A stretch of 64,000 nt of DNA, from NCBI GenBank assembly GCA_942159475.1, contig OW804097.1, positions 111,042,582-111,106,581 on the forward strand, read 5' to 3'. This document shows positions 21,751 through 33,200 of this stretch, piece by piece (the first letter of the stretch is position 1; every line of letters starts with the position of its first letter). The position numbers were made by a program, and so were the translations under genes. Source of the DNA: Sthenelais limicola. Its lineage: Eukaryota > Annelida > Polychaeta > Phyllodocida > Sigalionidae. The notes under the pieces were generated by a model. The model was not told the DNA's origin. It did not search any database and saw only the letters and a program-made list of their open reading frames with translations.

Positions 21751-22526
21751 TAAAATATTGAGGATATTTAGGTCTCAAAAATAACCTTTCCCCCTCCCCT
21801 CCCCTCACACACTGAGGATAGTAGAGATTGAGGGACCTTGGGACCATGATACTTCTCACCCCAAAATTGAGGGCTCCCATGACCCCCCTAGCTATAAGGT
21901 TATTACTAATATGATTTCCTATCTTTATTCTAAAGTGAATGACACTAATTATGCTCAGATTGGACTATTATTGCAAAAGTTATAACATCTTTATTTATAT
22001 AATTGCAGGCGGGGGGGGGGGGGATGTCATTGCCCCTAAATAATAGACCCCACGCCCTCCCCTCCCCTAGTGGAATGGTCGTCGTCCACTTGGACCAAAA
22101 CTATTATTTAGACCCTAAGTTTCTTCATTTGATACCAAGAACTAACCTTTGCACGAATTTGAAGTGACTGCCTCTCCTGGCACGCTATTGTACTGGATTA
22201 TTGCTGAGGACTACAGTTTGACTCTTATACCCCTTTCACACAATTCAATTCGCTGTGCAATACAGTCTCCATAAGTGACCTAATTAATTTAAATGATTAA
22301 TGAGTTAATAATCATTAATTATGAACTGAACCAACCAGAACGCTACCACAACATGGGAGGAATAAACATATTTTAAATAACAGACACAAACAACAATAAA
22401 TGTCCCTCAATATTCTCAGTCACACACATGCAGCATTTGCGAAATGCTATATGCTTGAAAGGGCATTCATACATGTTTATGGTAGACTCATTCTTGCTAA
22501 GCCTTTGACTATAATTTATATGAGAT
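21751..22526. other. Non-coding flank upstream of METTL27-A
   Basis: Contains a 14-base G run at about 22,010 and C-rich tracts. From about 22.4 kb it is homologous, inverted, to 28.77-28.88 kb and 43.80-43.90 kb (AGCATTTCGCAAATGCTGCA equivalents). No exon seen. Confidence 0.4.
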
Positions 22527-22590
22527 ATATCTAACTCAAGAACATATTAATAAAGGCAGAGATGCGGAGTCAGTGATGACTTAAGCCACC
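22527..22590 (-). repeat. Ngaro-1w repeat B2
   Basis: 64 bp identical to 22,744-22,807 (ATATCTAACTCAAGAACATA to TTAAGCCACC). It is the 3' terminus of the element. Confidence 0.9.
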
Positions 22591-22614
22591 CTTTATTGAA
22601 CGAAGAAAAGAAAG

Positions 22615-22745
22615 ATTTTCGAGCTCCTAACATGGCTGCAAGAAGAGAACTGGCGCGAACCACTGCTGCGTGCCTGGGGGTCAGCTGACCCGTGACCACT
22701 TCCGGTCGCAGATATATTCCCATATACACATATATCGGTAAACAT
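22615..22745 (-). repeat. Ngaro-1w repeat A2
   Basis: 131 bp matching 26,884-27,014 (ATTTTCGAGCTCCTAACATG to ATATCGGTAAACAT) essentially without change. Confidence 0.9.
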
Positions 22746-22807
22746 ATCTAACTCAAGAACATATTAATAAAGGCAGAGATGCGGAGTCAGTGATGACTTA
22801 AGCCACC
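22744..22807 (-). repeat. Ngaro-1w repeat B1
   Basis: First copy of the 64-bp B repeat, between the recombinase gene and A2, identical to 22,527-22,590. Confidence 0.9.
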
Positions 22808-22902
22808 AAAAACACCCAATGTTCAGTTCAGTTCAGATCAAGTAGAAATAGCCTTTTTTTTTCTTTTTTTAATATATAAGCCAACTGGCAACACAAACAC
22901 AA

Positions 22903-23925
22903 CTATAATCCAGAAAGATACGTCGAGGAAGACTTGGAAATTGTCAGTTTACGGTCATGAGGGGTGGCTAGATACATCAGCACAGCCAAGCTCGACCAAT
23001 CCCCCATACATTGTATATCCGAGAGCGGGATGCCCAGAGAGTGTAAGTGCTGCGCCCCACCGCGGCGAAGCGAGTGCATTCCAACAGAATCAGCACTCCA
23101 GCCTATCTCGGAGGCAAGTTTCTTTAGGAAGCTGAGAACCGTCGTATAACACAGTGGAGTATCACCACACATAAATAAAGGGGAAGAAGGATCAGCAGGA
23201 TTTGAACGAATATGGGTCAGCAATAGCGTGTGTGCACAAATCCTGAAGTTCGCTGTTAGGGGGTATATAGGAACATCCAAGAACTTGTTGTGATATTTTA
23301 GCGTCTTGGAAGATCTAATGCGAAGGACAACATGATCAGCATTCACGATCACATCTGACCTTCTGACCACATGGCACTCGACGGAGGCGAGTGAAGCCGC
23401 AGTCTCCGGTAACAGGTTTGATTTCCTCAGTAATGTAGAAAAAGACAGAACAATGGCACACCAAGAGGCAGCGCTACTTGGATTGGAGTAACACACAAAT
23501 TTAGCCATTTTCAATAAGTCAATAGGGAGTATAGGAGACTTCTGGGAGACAGCGGTCCCCAGGGTTTTCCTTAGGCCTTCCAGTACCATCTTGATAAGGA
23601 AGGAGTCCCTAAATGGGGCATCATATCCATAACATTTGTGAAGAATGATTATCGCCGATAAGTAGTTGTTGATAGTCGAGAAGACAGAGGTCTGGCCCTT
23701 GAATACTAGGAACCTCGCGACAGTATTCTCCGACGCTGGTAAGGGAACTAGGCCGTATTCTGCACAGAACTTGAAATATAAGGCCCATTGAGAAGATCTG
23801 GCCGACTTAGTGGACGAAGCCCAGGCAGACGAAGTGATCTCTCGCACCCTATAATCCAACGAGGCCAGTCGGTCTGCAACATAGGGAGTGACATACAGCA
23901 TCAGAATACACATAGCCGGACTCAC
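22903..23925 (-). CDS. Ngaro-1w tyrosine recombinase
   Basis: 340 codons open; the first codon is GTG and the first ATG is four codons on, so the true start is probably there. It overlaps the end of pol by 77 nt in the +1 register. An N-terminal domain (SSAWASSTKSARSSQWALYF) is followed by the catalytic core: Arg in STLLRKSNLLP, His284 and Arg287 in MHSLRRGGAQ, Trp310 in MGDWSS and Tyr318 in VLMYLATP. All catalytic residues are present. It would insert the circular DNA copy of the element. Confidence 0.88.
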   Translation of the reverse strand: MSPAMCILMLYVTPYVADRLASLDYRVREITSSAWASSTKSARSSQWALYFKFCAEYGLVPLPASENTVARFLVFKGQTSVFSTINNYLSAIIILHKCYGYDAPFRDSFLIKMVLEGLRKTLGTAVSQKSPILPIDLLKMAKFVCYSNPSSAASWCAIVLSFSTLLRKSNLLPETAASLASVECHVVRRSDVIVNADHVVLRIRSSKTLKYHNKFLDVPIYPLTANFRICAHTLLLTHIRSNPADPSSPLFMCGDTPLCYTTVLSFLKKLASEIGWSADSVGMHSLRRGGAQHLHSLGIPLSDIQCMGDWSSLAVLMYLATPHDRKLTISKSSSTYLSGL

Positions 23926-25762
23926 AGACTCTAGATAGACGATCTGCTAAGTGGTTGAGGCTACCAGAAATGTGCCTGGCCGTAATATAAAAATTATAAA
24001 TAGCACTCAACCAAAAAAGGTATCGCAGGAGAACCATACAGTAATCATTGGAGCTAACGCCCTTGTTAATGAGGCCCATGGCCTGCGTGTTGTCGGTGAA
24101 AATCACAATGTGGCGATTTCTCCATAGTTCCTTACAGCGATCTGCGGCCACTACAAAGGGTATAGCCTCTAGAACGTTGATATTCTTGGCATGTGCAGCA
24201 TCAATATCAATGTTGATCCAGTGGTCATGTGCTGGGTCACAAAAAGAAAAATCAGTAGGGACTGAGTCGCTATTATAATAGCCAGCTACCCAATCACTCG
24301 ATGACACAAGACCATAACCTCCTAGCGAGGCGTCAGTGGTCCAGGACAGTTCGGGAGAAGGATTACGACCTATGACACATGAAGTTCCATTAAACCATTC
24401 AGAGAACTCTGTCCACCAATTCATATCCAGCAGGAAGGACTCTGATAGATGTATTCTCACATTCCGCTCTGGGAGACCTTTTAAGAGAGCTATGATGCGA
24501 TGACTGAAGGTCCTCCCGCCTCTGACGACCTTGGCGCAGTGGCACAGGATGCCGCAGAGACGTTGAAGTTGGCGCTTAGTCGCCCTGGAACGACCTTTGA
24601 AGAAGGCTAGCTCGTCGTGTAATCTGGTTAGCTTCTCCTGAGGAAGTGAAAGAGTCATAGAGGATGAGTTGATCTCAATGCCTAAGAAGGTCGTGACTTG
24701 GGCAGGGGAAGAGCATTTCTTCCAACTGATGAGGAAGCCTAAATCACCTAAAAGGGTAATGAGTTCCATCTGGACGGTCTGGCACTCAGCAAACGTAGAG
24801 CCTAACACGATGAAATCATCAAGGTAATTTATTATCTTAAGGAAACCTCGCCTATGCATGGCTCTCACCACGAAGTCACTCAAGGCTGAGAAAATAAATG
24901 GGGCGCAACTGAGGCCAAAACATAGCCTAGTGTCATGATAATACACACCCTTCCACTCCATGCCCTGAAGCTTCCAATGGGCACTACTTATACATACTGA
25001 CCGGTAGGCTGCTTTCAGGTCAACAGAGGCCATGTAATCACCGTCCTGTAGCATGCTGCAAACCGAGTCAATTGTGTTGAAATTGAAGGGCCTTGCTGTC
25101 ATATCCATGTAGTTGTTAATTGATTTCCCCAATGGTTGACGACAATCTGTTATCGGGCGAAATGACCCATCCTTCTTGGGAATAGCACCTAACGAGTGCA
25201 CGCACAATGGGGGAGAGTCTGTAACAGAAAATTTCCCATCTTTCAGTTCTTCACAAATAAGCCGATCAATGAAGGAAAAGGCCGGATCGGTAAGGACTGA
25301 CTTATAATTAGCACAGCGGTAGCCTGGTACAGACACACCTGGATCGACGATGTCGAATCCGTTTAACACACCGTTAGCAATGAAGTTGCGATAATACACA
25401 TCAGGCTCTAGGGAGAGCTCGTTAAGCCAAGCAAAGCATTTCAGTTGACTCCTAAGACCACCGACATAGTGGACATCAGCGATTCTGTCACGTAGAGACC
25501 AGCCTACAGTATAAGTATAAGGCAAACTCGGGGCATCTAAGTAGGAAAAAACTGAGTAATCGGGCACACACACCGATCCAAGCCTGGAATCGGGGTAAAT
25601 ATCACACATCCTCTCACCATAAGCAACTTGAATGGGTGGAGAAGGTAGCACATCGACACAACTTGAAGAATTAGATGAATCATTCGATGAAAAACAGCCG
25701 ATTCCCAACCCGAGACCTCCATCTTGGATGTTTTGCCCGGAAGTCTCGAGCTGAGCGAGATT
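23849..25762 (-). CDS. Ngaro-1w pol: reverse transcriptase and RNase H
   Basis: The frame continues directly from gag after a TGA at 25,765-25,763 and has no nearby ATG, so it is expected as a gag-pol product. Reverse transcriptase: GAIPKKDGSFRPITDCRQPL, SVDLKAAYRSV, LCFGLSCAPFIFS and the catalytic YLDD at 24,826-24,815. RNase H: WTTDASLGGYG, INVLEAIPFV, IVIFTDNTQAM and HLADRLSRV. These are the four acidic blocks of the domain. There is no integrase and no methyltransferase-like extension, unlike the DIRS element at 5.1 kb. Confidence 0.88.
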   Translation of the reverse strand, partial: NLAQLETSGQNIQDGGLGLGIGCFSSNDSSNSSSCVDVLPSPPIQVAYGERMCDIYPDSRLGSVCVPDYSVFSYLDAPSLPYTYTVGWSLRDRIADVHYVGGLRSQLKCFAWLNELSLEPDVYYRNFIANGVLNGFDIVDPGVSVPGYRCANYKSVLTDPAFSFIDRLICEELKDGKFSVTDSPPLCVHSLGAIPKKDGSFRPITDCRQPLGKSINNYMDMTARPFNFNTIDSVCSMLQDGDYMASVDLKAAYRSVCISSAHWKLQGMEWKGVYYHDTRLCFGLSCAPFIFSALSDFVVRAMHRRGFLKIINYLDDFIVLGSTFAECQTVQMELITLLGDLGFLISWKKCSSPAQVTTFLGIEINSSSMTLSLPQEKLTRLHDELAFFKGRSRATKRQLQRLCGILCHCAKVVRGGRTFSHRIIALLKGLPERNVRIHLSESFLLDMNWWTEFSEWFNGTSCVIGRNPSPELSWTTDASLGGYGLVSSSDWVAGYYNSDSVPTDFSFCDPAHDHWINIDIDAAHAKNINVLEAIPFVVAADRCKELWRNRHIVIFTDNTQAMGLINKGVSSNDYCMVLLRYLFWLSAIYNFYITARHISGSLNHLADRLSRVCESGYVYSDAVCHSLCCRPTGLVGL

Positions 25763-26857
25763 TCATGCCGAGGGTTTATCCTCTTTCCGATCTTTCACAC
25801 GACACGAAAACATTGGGTGGCGGTACTTGCACTGGCCACAAATGTGTAGTTTGGCACATCTACTAAGGAAACAGCCCTTAGAATTATAATTATAGCAAAT
25901 ATCATGCTGCCAGTCGTCTGGAACAGGGCTGACGTGAGCAGCCGAGTCCTCCCGGACCCTGCCGAAGCCTCTGCCCGACTTCCGGCCACCCTGACGCCAT
26001 GACACCTGAGACGAGGAAGAAGTGTTATTGCTCGTCTTATCGTCCGGTTTCTTCCTCGAATATAAGCCACTGAGATAAATACCGGCACCAAAGGTATCTG
26101 GGGGTCCAAACTGTAGGTTCCCAGCTATCACCTGGTCCACCACATGATGATCATAGGATACACAGCCGAGTGTGGAGAAGCTAGCAGACTCTATCAAGTG
26201 CCTACCGACATATTGCATATGCGCGAGATAGCCTCTGCAGTCGCCATTAGATGTAAGGATATATTCAAACACGCCCAACATTCCAACCATTAGCTCCGTT
26301 GCTGACAACTTAGTATGGTCCACCTGCTTCATGGGCCATAGGTACGATTTAAACTGAACATAATACTCTGGTCTCCACTCCAAACCTGTTTTGGGGGGCA
26401 ATCCATCGTTGACATTCAAGGACAGTTGATTAATAGAGCTGACTAGGTCTACCATAGGAGCGTCACCGGACGCCTTGTGTGATGGCGGCGATCTCCTCTC
26501 GATACGTTCCAATCTGGCCAGGATCGCCTCCAAGGCACCGGCGCCAGGATTATCCTTACCAGGACTACCCTTACCAGGAACTTTCTGGGTGTCTTTCACC
26601 TGTTTCTCTAGGAATTCCAAATAAGCTGGATCAGCTCTGTCTGTGAAGCCGCCGGGGAGAGTCATGGCGTAGTTAGTATCAACGACAGGTAAGTCCGAGT
26701 TCTCTTCACTTGTCTCCGATGAATCACTAGAAATACTTGAATCGGAAGCCTCAACCCCAGCTAATAGCGTAGCAGCAGGGTCTAATATATTGCAACGACT
26801 GCCAAAAGGAGGTGAATGCACGAATTTACACTTGGAACACCTGCCCTTCGGAGGCAT
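25763..26857 (-). CDS. Ngaro-1w gag with Cys/His clusters
   Basis: 364 residues from an ATG (MPPKGRCSKCKFVH). The N-terminus has a CSKCKFVHSPPFGSRC cluster and then a Ser/Asp/Glu-rich stretch. Residues about 150-260 form a folded region (WRPEYYVQFKSYLWPMKQ). Near the C-terminus a second cluster (ICYNYNSKGC, FLSRCAKLHICGQC, RHPMFSC) fits CCCH-type zinc binding, likely for RNA packaging. The same arrangement is seen in the gag of the element at 33.8 kb, so the two are related. It ends with TGA, after which the same frame enters pol. Confidence 0.8.
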   Translation of the reverse strand: MPPKGRCSKCKFVHSPPFGSRCNILDPAATLLAGVEASDSSISSDSSETSEENSDLPVVDTNYAMTLPGGFTDRADPAYLEFLEKQVKDTQKVPGKGSPGKDNPGAGALEAILARLERIERRSPPSHKASGDAPMVDLVSSINQLSLNVNDGLPPKTGLEWRPEYYVQFKSYLWPMKQVDHTKLSATELMVGMLGVFEYILTSNGDCRGYLAHMQYVGRHLIESASFSTLGCVSYDHHVVDQVIAGNLQFGPPDTFGAGIYLSGLYSRKKPDDKTSNNTSSSSQVSWRQGGRKSGRGFGRVREDSAAHVSPVPDDWQHDICYNYNSKGCFLSRCAKLHICGQCKYRHPMFSCRVKDRKEDKPSA

Positions 26858-26883
26858 AACCTAGCCGACATAGGAGAAGAAAA

Positions 26884-27014
26884 ATTTTCGAGCTCCTAAC
26901 ATGGCTGCAAGAAGAGAACTGGCGCGAACCACTGCTGCGTGCCTGGGGGTCAGCTGACCCGTGACCACTTCCGGTCGCAGATATATTCCCATATACACAT
27001 ATATCGGTAAACAT
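26884..27014 (-). repeat. Ngaro-1w repeat A1 (5' end)
   Basis: 131 bp matching A2 at 22,615-22,745. It is the 5' terminus and presumably holds the promoter. It ends 27 bases upstream of the gag ATG. Confidence 0.9.
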
Positions 27015-28349
27015 TCATCGAAAGCTAGGTTTCCCTGCTCTAACTCCAAATCAAAATACAGCTGCCATGTTTCCAGTTCCACCTATGTTTAATTAAGTTG
27101 TTCATGTTTCCATATTATAGCACAGACATAATAAAATGTATACTTACACTGAAATGAAATAGCCTTGTGGGACTTGTGTTATTCTCAGTACAAGAGCTGC
27201 CAATGGCTTCCCTCAAAGGCAACTGGGCATTAAATGCAGAGATGCAATCAGTGGAGACCTCTAGGTGAAGAAACACACTTTCATTAAGTTTAATTAAGTT
27301 GTTCATATTTCCATTTTATAGCACAGATATAATAAAATGTATACTTACACTGAAATGAAGTAAAGGTAATTACCTTGTGAAGGTAATTTGTTATTTAAGG
27401 GTTAGAAACTGACATGTTTCCTGGTCAAGATTGTTGTTTGTTTTGGAACACCGAAGGCCAAGGTCGTCCAAGACCAGAAAACATGTCAGTTTCTAACCCG
27501 TTTAGGATATGTTTAGTCCGTTTTTGACTATAAATTTATACACATGGATTAAGCTAGTCCCACCTTTATTCCATTAATATTGGACCCAAAACATGCTTAA
27601 ATCCTTGGGTAAATATCTGAATGGAGGAGTCAAATCTCCATTTGGTTCTCCTTGCTCAGTCTTATATACTTCTGGGCTATCCACATCTGACATTTCCTAG
27701 TTTTGCATTATTTAATATTTTGTAAAGGCCTGTCTGATTGGTTGACATTTACAAGTTTCCAAATACCAGATATAAGGAGGCTTCTATCAGCTAAGTGATT
27801 AAGAGAATTTTCTTTTTGTTGTGTTTCTTTTTTATGAATGATTTTTAATTTTTCATAAGATAAATGAACAAATTCAGTGGAAACGTCATTAATCAGATAC
27901 ATATACTCTCTGTTTCAATGACTGGGTCAATACAGTGACTGGGTCAATACAGCGTATTGCCACCAAACAATCACAGGCAGGTGGTTGATTTAGAGCTTGT
28001 TAAACAACACAAATACTAAATATCTGGCAGAAATGGGAATGGATGGAGGATGACGGATATACCAACCAGGAATGTTGGCATGGGGTCAAATATGTCAAAT
28101 TAGATATCAATCTCTCCAACGATGGTGAGATGGTGCCAGCCAGACAACTGAACTGCCAGCTAGATAACTGTTACCTCATGTTACCTGGACAGCTGCCACC
28201 TAGACAACTGCCACCTGGACATATATATTCTGAACCTGGACTAAAAATCACACCTTATTTTTTAATTACAATAATTTCCTTCATGAATTCCTCCACCTTG
28301 CACACCCAGTTGCAACCTTGTGTTCTTAACTACTCCTCAAATAACATAT
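27015..28349. other. Spacer and inner edges of the inverted duplication
   Basis: 27,015-27,360 is the inverted counterpart of about 28,490-28,735. A 75-bp segment is repeated directly at 27,086-27,160 and 27,288-27,362. The hairpin at 27,399-27,499 follows. From 27.5 to 28.35 kb I see no match to the other arms and no convincing gene. The 28,043-28,387 frame owes its length to a CCACCT(A/G)GACA-type repeat near 28,140-28,220. Confidence 0.4.
27399..27499. repeat. 101-bp foldback with 28-bp arms
   Basis: GGGTTAGAAACTGACATGTT (27,399 on) is answered by AACATGTCAGTTTCTAACCC ending 27,499. The arms are 28 bp with one mismatch and the loop is about 45 bases. Probably a small foldback transposon; no coding potential. 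Confidence 0.75.
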
Positions 28350-28899
28350 TTTATATTTATATATACATTTGTGTTGCTGATGAGTAAAAAGTATTAATAT
28401 TACAAAAGTTTACCATACCTGGGTCAAGTTTTGATAATCCCAAGCATTAAAAATCAATTGTGATAAAGAATTACCTCCACACAGTAGTGTTTTTGTCACC
28501 TAGGGGTCTCCACTGATCGCTATTTATCCCCAGTCGCCTTTGAGGGAAGCCATTGGCATCTCCTGTACTGAGGATAACACAAGTCTCACAAGGCTACTTC
28601 ATTTCAGTGTAAGTATACATTTCATTATGTCTGTGCTATAAAATGGTCACAACTTAATTAAACTTAAGTGGAACTGGGAAGATGGAACTACATTTTGGTT
28701 TTAGAGCAGGGAAACCTAGTTTTCAATGAAATGTACGTAAGATATTTCTGACATCACATAAAAATTGTAGGTAAAAGCTTAGCAAGAAACGACTGTACCA
28801 TAAACATTGATATGCCCTATATCAAGCATAGCATTTCACAAATGCTGCATGTGTGTGACTGAGAATATTGAGGGATATTTATTGTTGTTGTTGTTCAAA

Positions 28900-30282
28900 T
28901 CCTTTATTTAGGTCAAATATATTTTACATGTAAAAGGTATGAAACAGTTTATAGATAAAAAGGATATTTCTGGTCATATAGTTTGATGTGTAGCCTGCCT
29001 TGTACTTATAAAGCTGGAGAAAAATAATGAATTATGTCCTCATACCATTATATTATTTATATGTTCTATTGCTAAACTCATATTGTCGGTATTTAAAGTT
29101 TCAACTGACATTCACTCATGACCTTGTTTATCACAACGCATGTCTTAGTTGTCCTGAACCCTTGTGTGCTATATATAGGTCACCTTTTTATACATCATGT
29201 AGTGCTCTCGGGTTTGCTTACTTTCTCAGCTAAATAAACATGGAACGAGATGTTTAACCTGTTGCACAGCATTTATTCATAACACTACTAGAACCAACCA
29301 TGAGTGGTCCAGCCACTGCTATACATAAAGGACAGAGTAAAATGGTAAAAACATGGTTAAAAGGGTTTAACAATGCCAATAACAATAATCACGAGATACA
29401 GATACACATTGATTAGCACCACTAGGAGAGTAGATAAGATCCAGGTTTTGACATAAAAGTGAGAACAATCAATGACATATTGATGGACAAACAAGGACTA
29501 CATCGTTAAAAGACAAATAAATAAAGACGGATTACATAAGAGTTGTCTCTTCGGAACAACCCAAGCCCTCACTGCCCACTGGCACAGCCCGAGAGAACTA
29601 CTCCAGCTGACAGCTCGGACTCTGAACTATACGTAAAGTAGAATACCGAAACAAGATATCTATAAAACCACCACACATCACTTATAGAGTTCATTTCAGT
29701 GCATGTGATCAAAATACATACACAAGCGTAAGGTTAGTAGACAAAATTAATACAAGGCCCATTGGAGTATTGCAATTAATGCTCCTCCATGTTGTCTCAT
29801 TGTGTCAGAAATATACTGGAGATGTGCCACTGCTTAGAACTTTATAATTAATTGTTATACATGTCTGAGAACTCCATATATTATTTAATTTCGTTACATA
29901 ATGAAAAGTAGAATATCAAAAAGTAGAATAAAGAAAGAAAGACAGAGAAAATAAAAGAAACCCGCGATGGGTTGTAAACAAAGATATGATAAATGTAAAA
30001 GTTGTCATGGCAACATATGGATCAAAAAATAATACATAATCTGAAAACAAAATTAATAATTAATAATAAAATAATAATTAAAAGCTATAACCATCATAAA
30101 GATTAAATTAATGATTAATGAAGGACATCAAGAGGCTGCTGTGGCCCTTTTGGTGTATCCACAAAGCAGGGCCTCAGCAGCCCCTCAATGGAGGTTATTA
30201 AGCTAAGAGGCTATGTTCAGAGGCTAAAGCAATACAATTACAAGTAAACTATTTATTTGTAATAAAGATATCTATCCTACAG
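28900..30282. other. Upstream region of METTL27-B
   Basis: Non-coding and collinear with 43.92-44.6 kb and 48.9-49.08 kb. Short open frames (for example 29,027-29,233) are not kept in arm C, which argues against genes. A CAGCAGCCCCTCAATGGAGG block precedes exon 1 in both copies. Confidence 0.4.
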
Positions 30283-33200
30283 ATGGAGCCAGTTTTGGAC
30301 ATAGAGGATCATCGTGAAGGGGTCAGACTGAATGAACATGCCATAACCCAGGAAGGTTCAGACCCTCAGGCCGTTATAGACTTCTATAATAAATGGGAGC
30401 TCAAGTATGATGAGGTGAGATACATAATTTATTGGATCTTGGAATGCTTGTTTATATCAGAAGAATAACAATTTCCACTGACTAAAAGAAGCTAAAGATT
30501 ACATGTACATGTACAACCAATTTGATCTATAGTAAATATATTTTCAAAGAACATTTTCTGGTGCTTTGCGGAAAATTACAGTAGAGCATTCTGTATTCTA
30601 GAAGAAGCAATGAAAATTCATGGTTTCTATATTATATTTTAGACCATTATTTAACTCTACTAATCTGACATAGTCTTAATGTTGGATGGGAAGAGATACT
30701 CGATTATTTTTATACATTGTAGTTTTCATATGATCATTCTACATAAAATCAACATAATTATATACATTTGCTTTTACTGTCTGAGACCTGGGCTTTCTTT
30801 GAAACATATTTTTAAGTTAAGCCACTATGGCTTGGCAGAGTGTTTTGGGAAACTTGATTTTTTTTAAAATTTTCCTTTTATGTATAAAATAATGAGACAA
30901 CGAGATAATATGTGAAATGGTATGATAGTGAGTGGGGAGGGTGATGGGTATTTACCTGTCTATTTGAATAATCCAAACTAGGGTGATGGGTATTTACCCT
31001 GTCTATTTGAATAATCCAAACTTCTCACAGCCAACCCTGAGTGTCATGTGGTAAAATGCGACACATGAGTAAAGCAAACGTAATATCAAAGTTATATATA
31101 TACATGTATAACTCTGGTAATATCAACTCTTTGGAAGGGACTATATTAAGTCTTAGTTTAATAAGAAATATTTTTCTGCAGCAACTGACCAACTACTACC
31201 CTGGACCTAAGAACATGACAAATGTATTGGTACATCATCTAGCTGGTAAGCATGAGGCTTTGATATTGGACATAGGCTGTGGTACTGGACTTGTCGCTGA
31301 ACAGGTGAGATGATTACTGAATGCATTACTAGGTGCTGAAGTTTATGTATTATCGGCAGCTGAGGAGTAGGCCTATTAATAAATTGTTACAAGTGGTGTT
31401 GTTAAAACTAGTGTAACACAAAAGAGGCAACTGATGAGTAAGGGGTCAGAGAGCCCCTTATATCCTAGGGGAGGCTTACCATCAGGTCTGCCTCCCACCC
31501 TCATTGGGGGGCGTTTAGCAGATAACTTTAGCAGATAAGGATTTAATGGGTAGTTAACAAAATATTATAAGTCACAACCAAAGGGGTAGTGTTGCAAAAT
31601 AAAATGCTGAAACAGCAATTTCGACGAGTTGTTTTCAGTTGAGTTGACTTCCATCTTCAACATTAAATATTATAATTATATTGCCTGGCTTTAATCATGG
31701 TACCTCAAATCACAAATCAGGATTTGCTGCACCATGTCGCCAGAGTCACCTAAACAATCCTTAATACTTAGTGCTTGATAAATAATATCGCCTTTTTAAA
31801 TAATGATGGTGGCCATCTCTCGTTAGTGGGCATGTATAAAAAGGTGTCTTCTAATATGATTTTTTTATTCATCATGCAGTTAGCTGAACATGGATACACT
31901 AATGTAGAAGGTTTGGATCCATCTAAAGGTATGACCGACAAAGCCAGAGCCAAGAACCTCTACAAGAAGATCTATGATGAATACCTCACTGATGATGTAC
32001 CCTGTCTAGAATCAGGTATCAACCATATTAAATGCTCATGACTGATATCATAGGATTAAGTGATTTAATTCCAACAGGCAATGTTTCTCTATCTCTCCCT
32101 CGGCAAATTCAGTATTGTATCATCTTATGGTAATGATACTGGATATAAACAGCCAACTAGCTCTGACTGTTAACCATTATATCAATGTGTATGATTTTCT
32201 TTTTCACAGGCTCCCAAAAGAACCAAACATTAAGTATTTTGAGATGAGATTGGCTGATTACACACGCCTTCTTGTGCTTTCCACTAATTTTAATAGGTTT
32301 TATCCTCATTAAATCCTAACAAATTCTGGGGTTTGCCCACTTCAGGCAGTTCTCTCCTTGGATTTTCCCTCCTCTTCCCTCCTCCTTGGTTATAGGGCTG
32401 TGTGGGTTAGAGGATTGGACCTATAGCCTCAAGCCTTTATTTGCACACAAACCCTTGAACCAAACACTCTGGTCGGATCCTAACTCCCTATCATATTAAC
32501 CAAAACCAATCTTACATAAATGATAAATTATCTGATAGCTTCATTAAATGATGACAATTTTATCGACAAGATTTGACTTTATACAGTTGATAATAGTAAA
32601 AAGGTCGTTTAAGGTGACAAAATGCATGATTCCAAACAAAATAGTAGATGTTACAAATGGCACCCCATACAATAGTGGTTATTTAGAAGTGTTCAGTGTA
32701 TAATGTAGTGTACCATAGCTACTATCTTGGTCGATCTTGATCTAGCGACAGGTGTAACAGATCTATCCATGGTGACTATTAATAACCATTAGTTACCACA
32801 GAATGTTAACGTCCAGGTGCCTATGGTTTTTTGGGGAAACCTATGGCGGGGCATAATTAAATGATTAATTATCTGACGGTTTCATTGAATGATGGATTTG
32901 ATTTGACTCATCAACATATTGATCTATATTCCTCTGATTTTGAACAGATAAATATGATGTAGTTGTTGGATGTGGGGTGTTAGCAACGGGACATATTCCA
33001 CCTGCTGCGATGAGAGAAGTCCTGAGATGTCTCAAACCAGGTATATCATACTTAGGTCATAATATCGTTCTAAGGTTATCCAGTCTTGATATATGTTGTA
33101 ATGTGATGTCAAGCCAAAATATCATATTTGTTATCTTGTTTTGTCTGATATATTTGGGATTTGCACATGTCAGTCCTGTATTTATGGTCCTGGGTAAGAC

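Larger units (their letters stand above)
22527..27014 (-). mobile_element. Ngaro-type retrotransposon with split direct repeats (Ngaro-1w)
   Basis: On the minus strand the order is A1 (27,014-26,884), gag, pol, recombinase, B1 (22,807-22,744), A2 (22,745-22,615), B2 (22,590-22,527). This A1-ORFs-B1-A2-B2 layout is the split direct repeat of Ngaro/PAT-type elements. Arms B (near 28,735) and C (near 43,757) have the undisturbed site in a shared flank, confirming both ends. No target duplication is obvious, as expected. The three frames are intact apart from one TGA between gag and pol, so the copy may still be mobile. Confidence 0.9.
12790..27360 (-). repeat. Segmental duplication arm A (inverted)
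   Basis: Read on the minus strand, this stretch repeats the order of arm C: the flank near 43.6-43.8 kb, METTL27 exons 1-5, the membrane-protein gene, and the conserved exon. Identity to B and C is patchy: high in METTL27 exon 3, low in exon 2. It is the oldest or least converted arm. It is enlarged by a Ngaro element, a hAT-like element and several MITEs. Confidence 0.75.

Noticed and set aside
22010..22025. G run (and C runs near 9,681 and 42,150) as quadruplex regulators
   Set aside because: Single homopolymer runs without the four-tract pattern; assembly slippage is more likely.
25795..26109. 104-codon frame on the minus strand
   Set aside because: It lies inside the Ngaro-1w gag in another register; the gag frame with its cysteine clusters explains the open reading.
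28043..28387. 114-codon ORF on the plus strand
   Set aside because: Its length comes from a short CCACCTGGACA-like repeat. No counterpart in arms A or C and no recognisable domain.
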